From: Heterocephalus glaber
Taxonomy: Eukaryota > Chordata > Mammalia > Rodentia > Bathyergidae
Assembly (NCBI RefSeq): GCF_000247695.1
Contig: NW_004624732.1
Coordinates: 20,747,180-20,811,179 of the forward strand
DNA length: 64,000 nt
Direction of reading: 5' to 3'
Part shown: piece by piece, positions 13,114-24,146 of the stretch
How the letters are laid out: every line of letters begins with the position of its first letter
Position numbering within the stretch: position 1 is the stretch's first letter
Translations under genes and position numbers: made by a program
Notes under the pieces: generated by a model
The model's input: the letters and a program-made list of their open reading frames with translations, nothing else
The model's database searches: none
What the model was told of the DNA's origin: nothing

Positions 13114-13170
13114 CATTCTTAAGCATTGGGTTCAAAGACACAGCAGAGAGAAGAAAAGACAGATATCATA

Positions 13171-13265
13171 TCTCTCTCTCTATATATATATACTATCATA
13201 TATATATATATATATATACATGCACACACATATACTCATATCTAGACATATATACTCATACACAG
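13171..13265. repeat. Compound microsatellite (TC, TA, CA)
   Basis: Runs of CT, then TA with one interruption, then CACACACATA-type units. Confidence 0.85.
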
Positions 13266-14339
13266 ACATATGTATAATTCATTATATGAATTGGATTCAG
13301 AGAATTTGATTAGAATTGTAGTGTGCCAGCTATTAAATATCTGATCTTCCTAGCATGGGGAAAAGAACAACTGTTATACAGAATTGTGATGTGAAATATA
13401 ACAAAACCTTATCAAGTATCCATCTTGGCTCAGAGTTTAGGTTTGAAATCCAGCCAAGGGAAAAATACATTAGTTAATGTTATCTCTAATCTCCAATGTC
13501 CCAACATTCCAATCTTCTGCTTTCATTTTATTTTTATTGTGTCAAAAGTTTCCTGATTGTGACAAAATGAGAGGCATTAGTTGCTCTTTTGAAGTCCTGG
13601 TTATCCTAGCCTTCATCCCATGAGAAAAAATCTACCCTGTTGACTCCAACCATGGAAACTTACAGAGCTCATTTGCCTAAATCCAAGCCCCCCAGACATG
13701 ACACACACTCCCAGGTCACTGTAGCAAGAGAAGCACAGACTTGGGGTGCAGCAGGGGATTCTTCTTAGCTACAATGCCTTCCTTCACAAAGCTCAGCTTC
13801 TGCTCATGAAGCAGGCTCACGGGCTTCTTTCCCTCCTGTGAATTGGTAAGATCCTCTTGCTTCTCATTATTGATTAATCATAATCTGCAGCTTACAGATA
13901 GGTAACAGTGGATAATGAGAAATGAAGGAACTGGTTGTTCAAGATGAGGGAGAGATGCTGAAGTTGTTTCCTTTGATATAAGAACTCTGGCAGGCATAAA
14001 TAGGGAGAGAGACAAAAAGCTTAAGCCTGTGCCCCTGGGTGAACACAGCCCTCTATTATGGGTTAAGTTAATAAACTTGCCTCATCAACTTTAATTTGAG
14101 ATTTGGGGAAAATATTTCTATCATAATATAAAATGGATATAATATAAAGCTGAATGCAAATTTGTCTGAGTGTTTAAGATAAAATTCAAGAAATTACATG
14201 CTTCAGTGCCCACTTGGAGCTGTGAACTCCCCTGGGTTCTCTCTTTTTCCAGTGAGCAGCACTTCAGTGTAAAGTTTAAAAAGCATTTGCTTAGGCCATA
14301 GAACATGAAAACAAGTCACTTAGCAGAAGTTAATTGAAA
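13266..14339. other. Unassigned intronic sequence
   Basis: No gene or named repeat. At 13980-14090 the segment GGCATAAATAGGGAG... GTTAAGTTAATAAACTTGCC looks LTR-like (TATA-like then AATAAA), but the rest does not fit a known family. Confidence 0.35.
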
Positions 14340-14565
14340 CAGGCAGAGTGTGGGGAAGAAGACAGAAAGGAGGAGAGATATGGGAAAGAAAAGAAGGAAG
14401 AAGAAAAGAGTAGAATTGGGGGAAGAGAGAAGAGGAGAAAGGAAGGGGAAGAGGATCAGAAGGAAGGTACACTGAAGTGAAGACAACAAGTGATGATGAT
14501 GAAGAAGGAGGAGGAGGAGGAGAAGAAGAAGAAGAAAAGGAATTGGAGAGGAAAGACTTAGTAAA
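14340..14565. repeat. Purine-rich (GA/GAA/GGA) low-complexity tract
   Basis: About 220 bp almost free of pyrimidines on the plus strand, with GAAGAA and GGAGGA runs near 14500-14535. It produces a spurious 99-codon serine/leucine-rich frame on the minus strand. Confidence 0.8.
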
Positions 14566-17242
14566 GAGAAAGGGATGGTTAATATATTGAGCAGCAACAA
14601 AGTGGTGGAATGCATAGGTCCTAGATTGGGAGGCAGCAGTTACCTGTGTTATTTTTCTCTGGAGCTTTGTGGGCAGTGATCTTCATTCTTTTTCCCATCA
14701 ACAGTTTAATCACCAGGCTTCCATAAATGTATGGGGAAGCACATGAACAATGGCCATTTCATAAACACCTGTGGACTCAATGAATGAATGAATGAATGAG
14801 GCACTTACAGATGGAGTGAGCCTTTATCATTCAGCAATTATAGTACCTCAACGTAACATTAACCTAAAGTCAACAAAAACAGAGGAATACCACTGTAGAT
14901 TACTCAGGACGAGCAAGCTTCCAGGGAACACAGAAGGGCACTACACCTCTGCCCAATCTTCCAATTCTGCCTCCATCTACCTAACTCTGCTGGCAATGGT
15001 GGCTGTACAGAATGAGTTGCATACTGCACACACCTCGGCACAGGCTCACCAAGTTCTCTAAAGTCTGTTCAAAGACCCTTCTCACACAGTGCTGACCTCT
15101 GCAATCACCTGCTCAGTTTCTTGTGCTTCTTGCTTCTCCGGATGGAGATGTTCCCCCACTCTGCTGTGAGGCTTCCTTTGTGGAGCTCTCAGCTAATGCC
15201 CAGGAGCAGTGACAGAGCCCAGGAGCCAAGTGAGGAATCCAGAATGGTCCTATTTCTCTGTTCAGTGGAGGTAGCCTTTGATCACAGTTTCTTTGACATG
15301 GGAGTTATTTGCCTTGGTAATCACTCAACAGCCCAATTACCTGGATGAACAGAAAGTGAGCTATTCTCTTTGCTTAAAAATGGAAGTATCATCCTTGCCC
15401 TACTTTTTATTATAATTGATTGGACATTATACTTGTTGAGATTCATTAGTTATTATGATAACGTGTGTAAGGATTGGATGCCCACACCACGTTCATTTTA
15501 GAGAGTAACTCACTGTACTCATGCTGACCCAGTAGAGTCCATGACAATTAGTATGCATAGGAAATATTAAATGAGGGAGAATTCAATCAGTCAACAACTG
15601 TGTGACTTGTGCTCTTTCCACTGGCCTTCATCATCTCCCTTTTGCCTACCTGTTGTACTTCTAGCCTTGTAATACAGAAAGAGTGGAAAGTCAGCCTGGG
15701 CATAAACAGGACGTGAGCCACATCTCCCTTAGCAGCCTCAACATTTCTATTCTTTGCTTCTTCCCTACTCAGAACATTTTCTTCCCCTTCTCCCAACACC
15801 TAATATTGTTTTTTCAATTAAGCTTTCCTTCTAGAAAGTTTGCTTCTCTCAGTCAAATATCATTCCACATAGATTTGCATAGTTTCTTTCCCAGGGAACT
15901 CTGTGTCTTAAAGTTTGTTTCTGTGAACTGGAATACGCTCCTCTCATAATTAGGGATTCCACCAATTAGTGGAGGTGGCAAAAAAGTTGTTTGGGGGTAG
16001 ATGGGTATTGAAATCAGGTGGGTGGCAGATCCTTGTCAGGCCTGCCCTGGTAGCAGGCGTTGTTGGGAAGTTTCCCATTTGCTAACTGTGCCCACATAGT
16101 TGCCACATAGTGCAAGGCAGTGCTAATCCAGCAGGCATTGTTTTTCCCTTCCTCCTCTATCCATACACAATAATAAGTTTGGGGAAAGGCCAGTGAGAAT
16201 ACACAAACTACCCAATCACATGGTAGAGTGAACTGGTGAGAAAGAGAAGAAGGAAAAATGAGAAGAAAGGAGAAGGAGAGCTAGAGATTAACATATTCAT
16301 TCAGCAAACAGTGGCCTGGAATGACACCAACAAAGCATCTGTCTGTTAGGCAAATTCCTGTACAGTGCTATTTGGCTCAGATTGTCTTCCTAGGGCTATG
16401 TCTGCTTCTAAAGGTGGATAGTTAAAAATAATATATATCATAAGTCATGTTTTCGCATTTCCCTTCACTTTCTTTCTATCTTCAACATTACTGTTGTCAT
16501 CCTTTAAAACTCAATTCAGCTGATCCAGGGGACAGATGGCATTAATCAACCCCCAAGAACATGCACAAAAGCAATTAGAAATGTAGAGACATGGGATTTA
16601 TGCCTGCAAATCAATTACCAATGATAGCAAATCAACGTAGCACACCTCACTTCCCCTTTATTCTTGCCACTGAGCAGCCACTGATAGTAGTCGTGAGTCT
16701 GGCCTACCCGCCCCTGTCAGAGGGGGAATAAGAACCAGGATGTTGAGGTTTAATTACACATTCCTTAATGACTAGTTCTCACTCTGCTGACAAAAACCAG
16801 CATAATTTACAGACTAGAAGATGCATCAGGATGATGGATTCAGACAGCTCATGCTATACAATGTCATGCAAATATGAAATACACTGCACTGAGAATATGG
16901 TCGTTTGATATTCCCAGAGAAGAACTTCATTTCAGAGAACAGAGCACCTTTTCTAGCATCTATAGTTCTCATTTGTCAAAAACAATGGGAGCAGCTATAG
17001 AATACATTTTAGTCACAAATCTGCACCTTCTGTGAGTTTACTAGCTCATATATCCCTGGGTTCCTAATTCACTTGGCTGTTATTTTCTTTCAGAATTTGT
17101 GTAAACTGCTGAGCGAAGCATTCTTCTTTAGGTTCTCACTAATTGTCACTTGAGGTACTGTAATCACCTCTTAACTGTTTTCCTCCCCTCCCACCTTGGT
17201 CTTTTCTAGCCTATTCCTACAAAGTGATTTATTTGAAACAAA
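14566..17242. other. Unassigned intronic sequence, includes a TAAT-rich stretch
   Basis: 2.7 kb without a recognised repeat, the longest such stretch in the intron apart from 19.68-23.65 kb and 9.2-11.9 kb. It has a short GAAT microsatellite (14779-14799). The part at 16530-16770 is rich in ATTAATCAA, CAATTAG, CAATTACCAATGA and TTTAATTACAC motifs (see findings). Confidence 0.4.
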
Positions 17243-17255
17243 AATCTGATTTTGA

Positions 17256-17337
17256 GGGCCAGGGATTTAGCTCAGTGGTTTCGCTGCCTGCTGCGCAAGT
17301 GCCAGGACTCAAGTTTGATCCCTGGTACAAAAAAAAA
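17256..17337 (+). repeat. ID-type SINE, young, with target duplication
   Basis: tRNA-derived body: GGGCCAGGGATTTAGCTCAG (A box side), a GTTTGATCCCTGGTAC B-box end, then an A-tail. The 13-bp sequence AATCTGATTTTGA flanks it perfectly on both sides (17243-17255 and 17338-17350), the mark of L1-driven insertion. Confidence 0.93.
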
Positions 17338-17350
17338 AATCTGATTTTGA

Positions 17351-18169
17351 TAAGTACATGATGAAAAGCTTTCAATGAATCATGTACATTTAAGAATACA
17401 AATAAAAGATCCCCATGTTTACCTACTTCTTTAGTTTCTCCTTCTATTTCTATGCCACATAATAACCAACCTTCTTTTCACAGATAGCTAACACTGAGCT
17501 GGTTGAAGTCCAAACTTTATTTTCATTTGTCTTAAAAAACACACCTTGACACTATAAGGCAGTTTAAGATGCTCACTTTGTGTCTTATTTTGCACTTACT
17601 TGCACTTAACTCTATTACAGCATTTTCACTCTGACTTGATTAAAGACTTCCTTTTCTAACTTCCCAGGGTAAAGTTCCTTAAGGTCATGGAATATATATT
17701 ATGACTTTATTTCTCCATCTTCATTGAGAAACTTAAATTTAGGAAAGAGAATCAGTAGTTGGGACTTATTTCTTTAAATTTTTAAGTTGGGTAACACATA
17801 AATTATTAATAGTCTTCTCTAACCATAGTGTAAGATGGCATAAGAGTCTCATATGCATTCTATTAGGGTAATGTAGGTTTACAACTTAAAAATCTCTTTC
17901 CAGTAATTTAGTGCTAAAACTCCACTGAATGAAATCCAAAATTTTCCTTTTATATTGAACTCTGAGCTATGAACAACAGTTTTTATAGCAATGTGAAAAT
18001 GTACTTTTCAGACTATATAGAAAACAAATTAAAATTGCATAAAGCAAGTTAATAAAATTAGCTCAACTTGGTACTAAGGTCAAATGGATGGTGAATGTTT
18101 CTCTTAAAGGAAAACATGGCCATGTAACACATACGTAAGTTCATGTCCACAATGCAGTCATGAAAATAT
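17351..18169. other. Unassigned intronic sequence
   Basis: AT-rich, nothing recognised. Confidence 0.4.
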
Positions 18170-18361
18170 GCAGGCTTTCATACAGCCCCATTATAGGGTA
18201 GACTGAGCACATCACCTATGCAAATAAATTTCAGATGTGAGACAATCTGGCTGTTTTGTGGAATGAGAAAGAGTCCATAAACTTGTGTGGGGGAAACAGT
18301 GGAGATGAAGTTTAGAGGACTAGAGATCAGTTTTAGACCTGCACAGGGACAAAGAGTTCAC
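18170..18361 (+). repeat. Local direct repeat, copy A
   Basis: From ATGCAAATAAAT (18218) through CCATAAACTTGTGTGGGGG and CTAGAGATCAG to GGGACAAAGAGTTCA this segment matches copy B at 18.82-19.01 kb, 650 bp downstream, with many substitutions but few gaps. A weaker match starts at GCAGG (18170). I know no family with this sequence. Confidence 0.7.
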
Positions 18362-18754
18362 TATGCATGGTTCAGAGTCCTCTTCCATAGCCCCATGATC
18401 AAAGTGCTCTGAACCTCTCTTTCAACTAACAACAAATATCATGGAATTCCCAAGACAGTAATAAAGAGTACTTATTAGTTAAAAAAAAACACAAAATATG
18501 CTTTAAAAGGAAGATTCTGGTAATAAGGACATAAAGGAATTTCAATTTAAGAATGAAAGCACTTACTAAAAACCATTAGTTTCCTCTCTCACTCATTCTT
18601 TTGTCTAATTTTTCAGCTGTTAAATGTATATATTCAAAGAAAATATGATCATCAGGGAACTTTGCATCATACTTGACAGACAAGGATTGAAAGAATTACA
18701 GTGGAAATGTAATATATAGAGGCAGCTGGCTCAGCCTGGAAATATTTGTATGCC

Positions 18755-18805
18755 TGTGTGTGTGCCTGTGTGTGTGAGTGCATGCATATATGTGTATGTG
18801 TATAG
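18755..18805. repeat. GT-rich degenerate microsatellite
   Basis: TGTGTGTGCCTGTGTGTGTG then GCATATATGTGTATGTG, lying between the two local repeat copies. Confidence 0.7.
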
Positions 18806-18822
18806 CTGGCTGAATGTGAAAG

Positions 18823-19013
18823 CAGGTTGCAAATGAGAAAGAGTATTGTGGACCAAGCAGGTAGCCCATGCAAATAAATGTAAGATGTAAGCCAGTCAGG
18901 TTTGTCTATGGAAGGTGAAGGATTCCATAAACTTGTGTAGGGGGATTTGTGGATATAAAGTTTTGAGTAGTAGAGAGATCAGTGCCAAACCTTTACAGAG
19001 ACAAAAAGTTCAT
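18823..19013 (+). repeat. Local direct repeat, copy B
   Basis: Second copy of the segment at 18.17-18.36 kb: ATGCAAATAAATGTAAGATG (18868), then CCATAAACTTGTGTAGGGGG, AGAGAGATCAGTGCC, and ACAGAGACAAAAAGTTCA. Confidence 0.7.
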
Positions 19014-19494
19014 TACTACTGCTCAATAATAATTTTGATTTCCCATGTATTGACTTGCAAGACATGATGTCAATAAAAGTTCCTTCCATGGTATTGTTAT
19101 ATACTTGGGTATATGTGGGAAGAGGATACACAAGTCTTCACCAAGATTATGCTCTTTCCTTATCAAGTATTTTTAAATGGAGATTTACAAAAGAAAAATA
19201 AGATATGAAGCTTTCATTCAGATACAAGTCCTCTTATTTTTGACTATTGTTATGTTTACCATCTTGCATCAAGTCTAGATTCCGTTTCTGTTTTTGTTTT
19301 TGTTTTGTAATTTTATGACATGACTCAGGAGTTTGCTCTGTAGAAACTGCTAGCCCATGTCCTTTGCCATGGATAAAGTTAGAGACTAATCTTAGGAGCC
19401 CATGTCAAATTTCCACAGATGCTTATACTCATTGCCTAAACAAATACATTGGAATGAGTTTTATTATCTTGAAAGAAATCACTATTTAAAAGGC
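19014..19494. other. Unassigned intronic sequence
   Basis: Only a short TTTTTG-rich stretch (19285-19310) stands out. Confidence 0.4.
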
Positions 19495-19675
19495 AGACAG
19501 AGTTCCAGATCCTGTTGTTTAGCTTTGTGATCTTAGGGAAATCGTTAAGCACTATTAAAATTTACTCATCTGTAAACTGGATCTGTAAAAGTCTACCCTC
19601 CTGAGCAGCCTTACAAAATTGTGTGTATGAAGTAAGAAATATAAAATTCATAACTGTTGGTAAGAATTAAAATTC
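19495..19675 (+). repeat. MIR SINE
   Basis: Core order seen: TTTAGCTTTGTGATCTTAGG, then ACTCATCTGTAAACTGGAT, then a TGTGTGTATGAAGTAAGAAA segment matching the MIR GTGAGGATTAAATG region. Confidence 0.65.
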
Positions 19676-22600
19676 TATTATGCTCTTTTTAAAATTATAA
19701 TTCCTTTACAATTTTGGAGGACAGTCATCTAAGTAGTATACAAATAGAATAGCTAGTAGGCAATATCAGCATTGAAAGATAAGAATACATTAGAAATAGA
19801 TGTGTCCTCATAATCATTTGATCCAACTTCTTCACACTAAGTGTCATCCAGGACACTAAGATTATCAGGACAAGTAAGTAACCTTTATAAGGTCACCAGC
19901 CAGAAAACAGCAAAGCTTTGATGAATGAAGGTAATCTCCCTTAGGAATTAAAATATTATTGACTTCAAATGAGCAGTTCAATATTTCTGTTGAGTAAATC
20001 ACTATTGTCTTCTGTCCTTTTCAGTAACTAGATCCATCCCCTTCCTTCCTCTCTGATGAGGACAATTAGCACGGTTACCACCATATTTTAGCAGAGTTCT
20101 GGCTTACAAACATAAAATCTCTGGATCACCAACTAAAAGGTTCAGGAACATTTCAAGTGATACCACATTGTTTTATAAGAAAAGGACATTGAGAAACAGT
20201 GTTTCATTAAAATTTTACCACTGTAAAAATATCAATCTAGTTTGGAGATGGGAAGCTCTATGAAGAGAATGGAAAGGGAGTTCATTCCTATGGACAGTCA
20301 AAAATAAACTGATTCAACAATGGGGAAATATTTAGAACTGTTCCAAATGAGAATTGCATTGCTTTCTTCACTTCTGCTGATGGCAAATGCCACAAAAAGT
20401 ATATACCAAATATTTCCCTGCTGAATAACATCAGCATGATCTTTGTTTATTTATAAACGTATTAGTTGGGCTTATAGAAAGGCTTCAGATAAAACAAGGT
20501 ATAGTGCACCTTTTTATTTGAATATCCTTATGAGTACAATTAACATCCTCAAATATCTTAGATGAATTTCTGTAGCTGATGAAAAAGCTAGAATAAAAAT
20601 TTTGATTCTCCTCTCAAAGCTATATTCTTATGAACATAATATGCAGCAACAAACTTAGATGAGTGAGCCCTGGAAGGTCAAGTAACCCAACGGGTGGTGG
20701 GCATTGCACATTTCAGCTGTGACTTAGCTAGAACTAGAACTACTTGTCTCTTCTAACTCTTAGTTTCACTTCAACCACCTATCAAGATACAACTCTGCTT
20801 CCTGTGTCAAAGGAGCTGATATTATATGTAAAATGGTTTTTCATTTAACATTAGCCTGTTACTTCTATATTTGAAATTAACTAATCCCCTCAGGGTAAGC
20901 CCAAAGGAAATGCAGCTATTTAATATCCTGAAATCTGAAATGAGGGAATTTCCAGACTTTTTTTTACTGGTAGGTAATTATGTTCTCCACACAGATTCAT
21001 ATCTATATCATAGCTGGCCCTTCTGACCTGACTTCATTTTAATCTTGTTTAATTAGAAACTTATAAAACCTATAGTTGAGTAAGCATTCAATTTTTTTCT
21101 TGCAGATAAATGCCCAAATTTTGGTCAAATTATAAAATAAGTAAACACATACACACATATATACACCTCACACAGCAAAAATGACAACAATAAATTGTTC
21201 CAAAAGGGATAAAAACAAAAGTTGGTTTTACATGAACAAAGTCCACAGGAACAACTATGTAGCACAGAACCAGTTGAGTAAATAATCCACTTCCAAGTGA
21301 TATTTTATTTGAAAGAATAGAAAGAATAATCTTTAAAAATAATTTCTCCATATACACTTAAAAATGTCTATTTGAAAAGAAATTGGTATTCCTTAAAATA
21401 TGCAAATAAATGGTAGATTATATATAGATAGTAAATCCAAGGCCTATATTTAATGAATAAAGAGTGTGAAAAATAGAAGTCTAAGGGAATTCTGAAATGT
21501 TAATGTATTTTTCTTAGAGGTTTTGCTTCATAGCTTCTGAAACCTCCAATATGTATGGAGTTCAGAAGTAATTTTCTGTTGCTATTCTATTGTTCACCGA
21601 ATTAATACATTTTGTGCAGCATAATAAACATTTATCACTCTTCCTTAAGAACACTGACCCCAAAATATTTAGCAAGTAGTGTGATTCAATTGAAATGGTG
21701 ATTGGAAATGAGGAAATTAAACTGCCACTGATGAAATACTGAAGCTCATTATCACGAAGTTTCATTTTAAGTGTTCAGAATTAGCTTTATAACTGCATCA
21801 GCAATGATAAGCATGAGTCTTAAATCCATGCCATTTAGATTTTATGAGCATTATTAAAACATATTAACCATAATTCAATTAATTCACAGAAAATGCTACT
21901 CTACAACTTTTTTTCTTGGCTCTCAAGAAAAAAGGTGCTACTTGAGGAAACCCAAACTATACTCCAGTGGCATTCATTCTATTTATCCTTATTCCTCAGT
22001 CCACCGTTGTGGATCTTCAAAGTGCTCACTCCATTTAGATAGATAAATGTGCTAAAGAGAAAACACACCACAGTAGTTTACAACCACACCTTTGCTTCAT
22101 TAGGACAATACTGACCTCTAGTGTTCTAGAAGGTAGAGAAACTAGCTCAGCAACACACCTAAATTCTCTGGCAACCACTTAGATCTTTTTGTAAAGCAAC
22201 CTGGGAATAATTTCACAGAAGGGAGAAAAAGAAGAAAAGGAGGGAGGGAAAGAGAAGGAGGCAAGAGGGATGAGGTATTAAAAAAAAATCAGACTCTAAC
22301 TTGGTTCTATATATTCCCTGAATTAACTTCCAAACTAATTTCCTCCCTTTTAGCCCTATTCTAGAACACAAACTTTACTACAGTCTTTACAAGGCATACA
22401 AGTAATTATAGAGTGTGACCCTTCAAAACTTATGGTCACAGGAACACTGGTTCTGTTCTGGACCTTTTCCAGCACATGACGTGTGTCTAATGGTCTTCCT
22501 GGGAGGTTCCACTGTGGGAAGAGACACTCTGGGTTTCTGTGGACCTCAGGGACTGGCTGATGAGATAGAAGCAAGCCCAAGTAGTAAGCGGACCTTTCTC

Positions 22601-23652
22601 TGCCAATGATAACGCAGATTTTACAAACAAGACAATACTGTTTCAATATGTCTAACATTTCTGAGGTTCATGGCAGGGAGAGAGGATATGGGAGCAAGCC
22701 CAGAAATTTGGAGGGACCTTGATAAACCATCTCTGGAAATAACACAAATGGCTTAATTGCATTCTTCCTCATTTAGGAGTTCCCAGAGCTGGAAAACAAA
22801 CAAACAACAACAACAACAAAACTTCCCTTCCTCTGTCTAGAGAGGCAGCTGATCAATTGAGCTTGAACCTCTGATAGCTCCAGCAATTTATTTAAGTTTG
22901 AAGAACTGGGTTCCTTAAATACCCAGTTCAGATGGCAGATCCCCGGGTGTCCAGCCTGCCTGCCTATTAAATGAAACGCCTGTCCCGCACTTGCCGTGGT
23001 TAGAGATCGGATGACAGACTGTGGATGTACACTTAGTGCATACTCATTATGTGTTCTTTGGCACTAAGATTTGGGGGCAGGGTGGGGTGTGCGTCAGAGT
23101 CCTTCCTCAAGGAATAGTGGCAGCCATTGATCTTGTGGTGGACTACACTGTTCATAACTCTGAGGCCGAAAGTCCCAGTCCTGTCAAACCGGTGCCCGCT
23201 GGTTGCAAGACACCCCGATTGAAGCCCTCTGCCGAAGGCGGTGCAGAAAGTGAGGTTCTGGGGCCGCAGGGCATGCTACACAAGCGAGACAGTCGCATTC
23301 AAAGGGAGCCACTATTCCTAGCTCGGTGTCTGGGAGCAGCACCTTGTCCCTGGAAGCGGCTCCCAGAGCTCAGTGTCAAATAGGGCCCCTTTTCTGCCAA
23401 AGCAGGGAGCTACCAGGCAGCACGGAGCGCGGAGCTAAGAGGCCAAGGGAACTTTGCGATTCCAGGAGGACGGGAATCCAGCAGGCCTGACTCAGGCGAG
23501 CTCTGGTAACTTTTGGGGTGGAGAGAGCGAAGAACTACGCTGATCTGCACCCCCCACCCCGGCCCGGAGCAGACGCAATTGAGTCCAGTTGAGTAGTTGA
23601 CTGCCTTTCAGAAAGCCACGTTTTCCCACGTACCCACCACTCCGTTCCCGGT
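19676..23652. other. Unassigned intronic sequence up to exon 1
   Basis: About 4 kb with no clear interspersed repeat. Simple patches: CA/TA at about 21142-21166, a purine-rich run at 22215-22275, and CAA units at 22797-22822. From about 23160 it becomes GC-richer, the shoulder of the CpG island. A 120-codon plus-strand frame (23021-23383) has no recognisable domain. Confidence 0.45.
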
Positions 23653-23659
23653 ACTCACA
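23653..23659 (-). other. CNTNAP5: Splice donor of CNTNAP5 exon 1
   Basis: The minus strand reads CCAATT then GTGAGT, a perfect intronic donor consensus, placed exactly where the CNTNAP5 signal peptide homology ends. The exon breaks after the first base of a codon. Confidence 0.9.
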
Positions 23660-23740
23660 ATTGGTAGCTGTTAATCCTAAATGCCAGAAGCCGGAGAACA
23701 GCAAAGTCCAAACGCTGGGCAGCCTTGGTAGAGAATCCAT
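23659..23740 (-). CDS. CNTNAP5: CNTNAP5 exon 1, coding part (signal peptide; start of gene only)
   Basis: Seen: reading the minus strand from the ATG at 23740 gives 27 codons plus one base, beginning MDSLPRLPS and ending LGLTATN, then a GTGAGT donor. The core from about residue 10 to 23 (VWTLLFSGFWHLGL) is a typical signal-peptide hydrophobic stretch. The context is a strong Kozak match (G at -3, G at +4), and an in-frame TGA at 23849-23851 closes the frame upstream, so this ATG is the first usable one in frame. Known: the N-terminus matches, by recall, that of human Caspr5/CNTNAP5, with a few substitutions. CNTNAP proteins are type I neuronal membrane proteins with an F5/8C (discoidin) domain, laminin-G and EGF domains. 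The next residue after TN in the family is Tyr, and the last exon base T is its first base (phase 1 intron). Only the secretion signal is here; exons 2 onward lie beyond the left edge. Mouse has three paralogues (a, b, c), so orthology to one copy is not settled. Confidence 0.93.
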
Positions 23741-24066
23741 TTCTGCCGAACGACGGGCCCGTCCAGTGGGATCCCAGAGCGGCAGCCCGGGCCGGCTCGT
23801 CCGCCTGTCCGTCTTCTCCGCCGCCCCCACCCGGCACAGCGCTGGCTCTCACTCCATCCCGCGCCCGCCGCTCCCCGGATCCCTGGCGGGGCTTCTCCCC
23901 CGAGCAGCCAGCTGCGGCTGAAGCCGCACACCCCAACCGGCTGGTTGCGCTCTCCCGCCTCGTCCGCCTCCCCTCGCCGCCTTCGCGGAGCAGATGTAAA
24001 CCCAATTGCGACGACGAGCGCCGGGCTCCGAGCAGCGGCAGAGCCACCTGGCCGCGCGCGAGAACC
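23741..24066 (-). other. CNTNAP5: CNTNAP5 5' untranslated region (predicted)
   Basis: The predicted leader runs from about 30 bp downstream of the minus-strand TATA box to the start codon, about 325 nt. It is very GC-rich and CpG-dense. It contains a single upstream ATG (23855-23857). The 5' end is inferred from TATA spacing only; the true start site may differ by tens of bases. Confidence 0.65.
23849..23857 (-). promoter_or_regulatory. Minimal upstream ORF (Met-Glu-stop) in CNTNAP5 leader
   Basis: On the minus strand the only upstream ATG in the predicted leader reads ATG GAG TGA. It has G at -3 and G at +4, so it should be recognised well. Its stop is in the same frame as the main CDS, about 108 nt before the main ATG. 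Such start-stop-like minimal uORFs can lower translation of the main frame or make it conditional; that effect here is inference. Confidence 0.6.
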
Positions 24067-24089
24067 GGACCCGCGCCGGGGCGGAGCCC

Positions 24090-24095
24090 CTTATA
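24090..24095 (-). promoter_or_regulatory. CNTNAP5: TATA box of CNTNAP5 promoter
   Basis: The minus strand reads CTCCTATAAGGGG inside the CpG island. A start about 30 bp downstream (near 24065) gives a leader of about 325 nt. A GC box (GGGGCGG at 24078-24084 on the plus strand) lies between TATA and the predicted start. Confidence 0.6.
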
Positions 24096-24117
24096 GGAGA
24101 GCAGGGCGCGCGGCACC

Positions 24118-24146
24118 GCCCCCGGCCCGCCCGCCCCGCGCGCGCC
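24118..24146. promoter_or_regulatory. GC-box cluster shared by the two opposed TATA boxes
   Basis: The spacer between the two TATA boxes is a run of GCCCGCCC/CCGCCCCG motifs, which are Sp/KLF-type GC boxes when read on the minus strand. This is the usual make-up of a bidirectional core. Confidence 0.55.

Larger units (their letters stand above)
1..23658 (-). other. CNTNAP5: CNTNAP5 intron 1, first 23.7 kb (partial)
   Basis: Everything left of the exon 1 donor is intron on the minus strand. Exon 2, which would begin with the rest of the Tyr codon and the discoidin domain, was not seen in the window. CNTNAP genes are known for very long introns, so this is expected. The repeats within are listed separately. 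Confidence 0.88.

Noticed and set aside
14316..14615. 99-codon leucine/serine-rich minus-strand frame
   Set aside because: Product of the purine-rich low-complexity tract.
17256..17337. A tRNA gene
   Set aside because: It has tRNA-like A and B boxes but continues into an A-tail and is flanked by target duplications, so it is an ID SINE. The same holds for 32.8, 42.1 and 47.7 kb.
23021..23383. 120-codon plus-strand frame just inside intron 1
   Set aside because: No recognisable motif, lies in the CpG shoulder, and no splice or promoter context supports it.
23741..23830. Extension of the CNTNAP5 frame upstream to 23830 (30 more residues)
   Set aside because: The extension starts with GTG, not ATG, and an in-frame TGA lies just beyond. 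The ATG at 23740 has good context and fits the family start.
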